64,000 nucleotides of DNA, from NCBI RefSeq assembly GCF_963678635.1, contig NC_087064.1, positions 51,230,684 through 51,294,683 on the forward strand, read 5' to 3'. Position 1 is the first letter of the stretch. The number at the start of each line of letters is the position of its first letter. Both the position numbers and the translations under genes were made by a program. A model generated the notes under the pieces. The model was not told the DNA's origin and did no database searches. It saw nothing but the letters and a program-made list of their open reading frames with translations. This document shows, piece by piece, positions 62,740 through 64,000 of this stretch. This DNA comes from Symsagittifera roscoffensis. Taxonomy: Eukaryota; Xenacoelomorpha; Acoela; Convolutidae.

Positions 62740-63490
62740 AGTGTTGGGATTGAAACTGTCAAAATTCAGCAGACAGCTCAAAATGAAACCAGGAATCGAC
62801 GATGATCATCAAGTGATAGTGAGAATGTCTAACAATCTGTGGTTCAGAGGAATGGAGTTCGATGGCCCAACAGGCAGAACGCCAAAGAAACAAAAGTTCA
62901 CCTAGAAGCTATGCTTTTGCGAATGAAACCGGAGGCAAACAAGGGACTGCACTTGACTCCTCGAATAACAGTATTGTACATAGACGCTTTTGAGCCGGGC
63001 TCAACGTTGAAAACGAAGATCCATGCTTACCTAGTAAGAGAAATGAATTTGGCGGAAAATGAGGGAGAGAAGTCAGTGGAGTTCATAGACTGGATGAGCC
63101 AGATAACACTCGAAGCTTTTTGGACGCAGAATGTGAGAGCAGAAGAAGGTTTCCAGAGGACATATAGCATGTTGGAAGGGTTGGGAGCGGGAGGGACCGC
63201 CTCCTTCCTGGCAAAAATTTACCCAGTACTCTCCCACTATCTAATACAGAAATTCCTTAAGGCCATCACGGGACTTTCTATCGTAGTGATCCTGGGACTG
63301 TTCGGGACGTTTGGAGCAAAAAATTTCATAAAAGTACCAGCAGTGCTGCTCACTGAAGGAATACAAAGTCTCCGACTGGATGGACTCCTGACATTAATTG
63401 CGATCACGCATGGAAAGTTGGTAGGGTTGATAAAATTAACCCGCTATCCCGAGCAGATGAAGGAAAACGTGAGAAATTTTGATAAGAAAG
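62648..63490 (+). pseudogene. Element III unit 2: gag continuation, fused to unit 3
   Basis: Frames LELPAVWSDISNAMRGFKDH and the 234-codon frame from 62839 (IDAFEPGSTLKTKIHAYLVR; FWTQNVRAEEGFQRTYSMLE). The frame reads through the junction into unit 3 linker sequence (PTGTLAYEHKQPP), so the fused ORF is a recombination product. Confidence 0.6.
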
Positions 63491-64000
63491 AACCAACAGG
63501 AACTCTCGCGTATGAACATAAACAGCCTCCGATTGCTGAATAAAGAAGTGATTCGGATGCTGGGTGGATTGTTAGAAAGAGAAGTGTCTAGAGATGACCC
63601 TGAATGGGCAGCAACTAGGGCATTGCTGACAGTCAGTGAGAAGGTACGAATAAAACCATCACGACGCCAGCACAAAAAAAACGAAAGGGATTGTATGACA
63701 GGGGTTTAGCAACTAGTATCCTCGTATCCTCAAGTATCCTCAACCAGTATCCTCAAAGCATTTTGATGAAAACATCATACAAGAAAAAGAACAGGAGACC
63801 GGGAGGACTGACTGCACTCTTACTGGAGCCACCCTAGAAAAGGAAATATTCATCCAATGTGGTGAAAGTACCCTTCGCAATTTCAGACCATCGGCCATGA
63901 ATCACAGAAAGTGAAGCGTCATAGGACAGCTGACCCCAAGAAGAGTACAACCGATTGACAGTATTGGACGCCGTCACGATTGACAAACCCGCCGGTGGAT
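63491..64000 (+). mobile_element. Element III, tandem unit 3 (start only)
   Basis: Begins AACCAACAGGAACTCTCGCG in the linker, so the RNase H part is missing. It keeps LLEREVSRDDPEWAATRALL and the GTATCCTCA minisatellite, then departs from units 1 and 2 after GAGACCGGGA (about 63805) into GGACTGACTGCACTC. That last part may come from the missing protease/RT region (CTLTGATLEKEIFIQCGEST) and runs out of the window. Confidence 0.65.

Larger units (their letters stand above)
57558..63490 (+). mobile_element. Ty3/Gypsy-like element III, tandem unit 2 (5.9 kb)
   Basis: Near-identical to unit 1 over the shared parts, but lacks about 80 bp of the linker, about 875 bp holding most of integrase, and about 1.8 kb of the gag end. 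It begins GCGCTTTCCTGGTTGAAGAC directly after unit 1. Confidence 0.8.

Noticed and set aside
1-64000. CRISPR arrays, operons, bacterial ribosome binding sites
   Set aside because: The window is a eukaryotic genome; no regularly spaced direct repeats with unique spacers were seen.

Overview
The window comes from an intron-rich, AT-rich animal genome, probably an invertebrate. It holds two multi-exon receptor genes of animal type (a class C GABA-B receptor and a Draper/MEGF10-type engulfment receptor), standard GT-AG splice sites with long T-rich introns, and a heavy load of transposons. I cannot name the species. The 200-base run of N shows this is a draft assembly.

Layout. 170-10892 (+): 15 exons of a GABA-B receptor subunit 1-like gene, complete from the middle of the ligand-binding domain to the stop codon; the 5' part lies left of the window. 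10893-19268: intergenic DNA made almost wholly of dispersed and tandem repeats. 19269-20192 (+): an intronless EamA/SLC35G-like transporter gene, followed by an 82-bp perfect palindrome. 20539-29016: repeats. 29017-42593 (-): the last five exons of a MEGF10/Draper/CED-1-like receptor. Its 8-kb intron holds a hAT-type MITE that was itself split by a 6.9-kb LTR retrotransposon, and its 2-kb intron holds a fold-back element. 43100-43299: assembly gap. 43300-48922 (+): decayed A-rich Ty3/Gypsy-like element with an env-like 3' ORF, starting with an inverted duplication of its own gag. 48923-64000 (+): two tandem units and the start of a third of another decayed Ty3/Gypsy-like element. Its gag region contains an SGNH/GDSL-hydrolase-like segment.

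Functionally there are three host genes: a metabotropic GABA receptor subunit, a multipass drug/metabolite-type transporter, and a phagocytic receptor with a tyrosine-rich ITAM-like tail. Nothing suggests that they work together. The rest is transposon history, with several insertions that can be ordered in time by nesting and target-site duplications.

Repeat families are named A, B, C, hAT-MITE, G and T-rich here for convenience. All coordinates and similarities were judged by eye; percentages are approximate.
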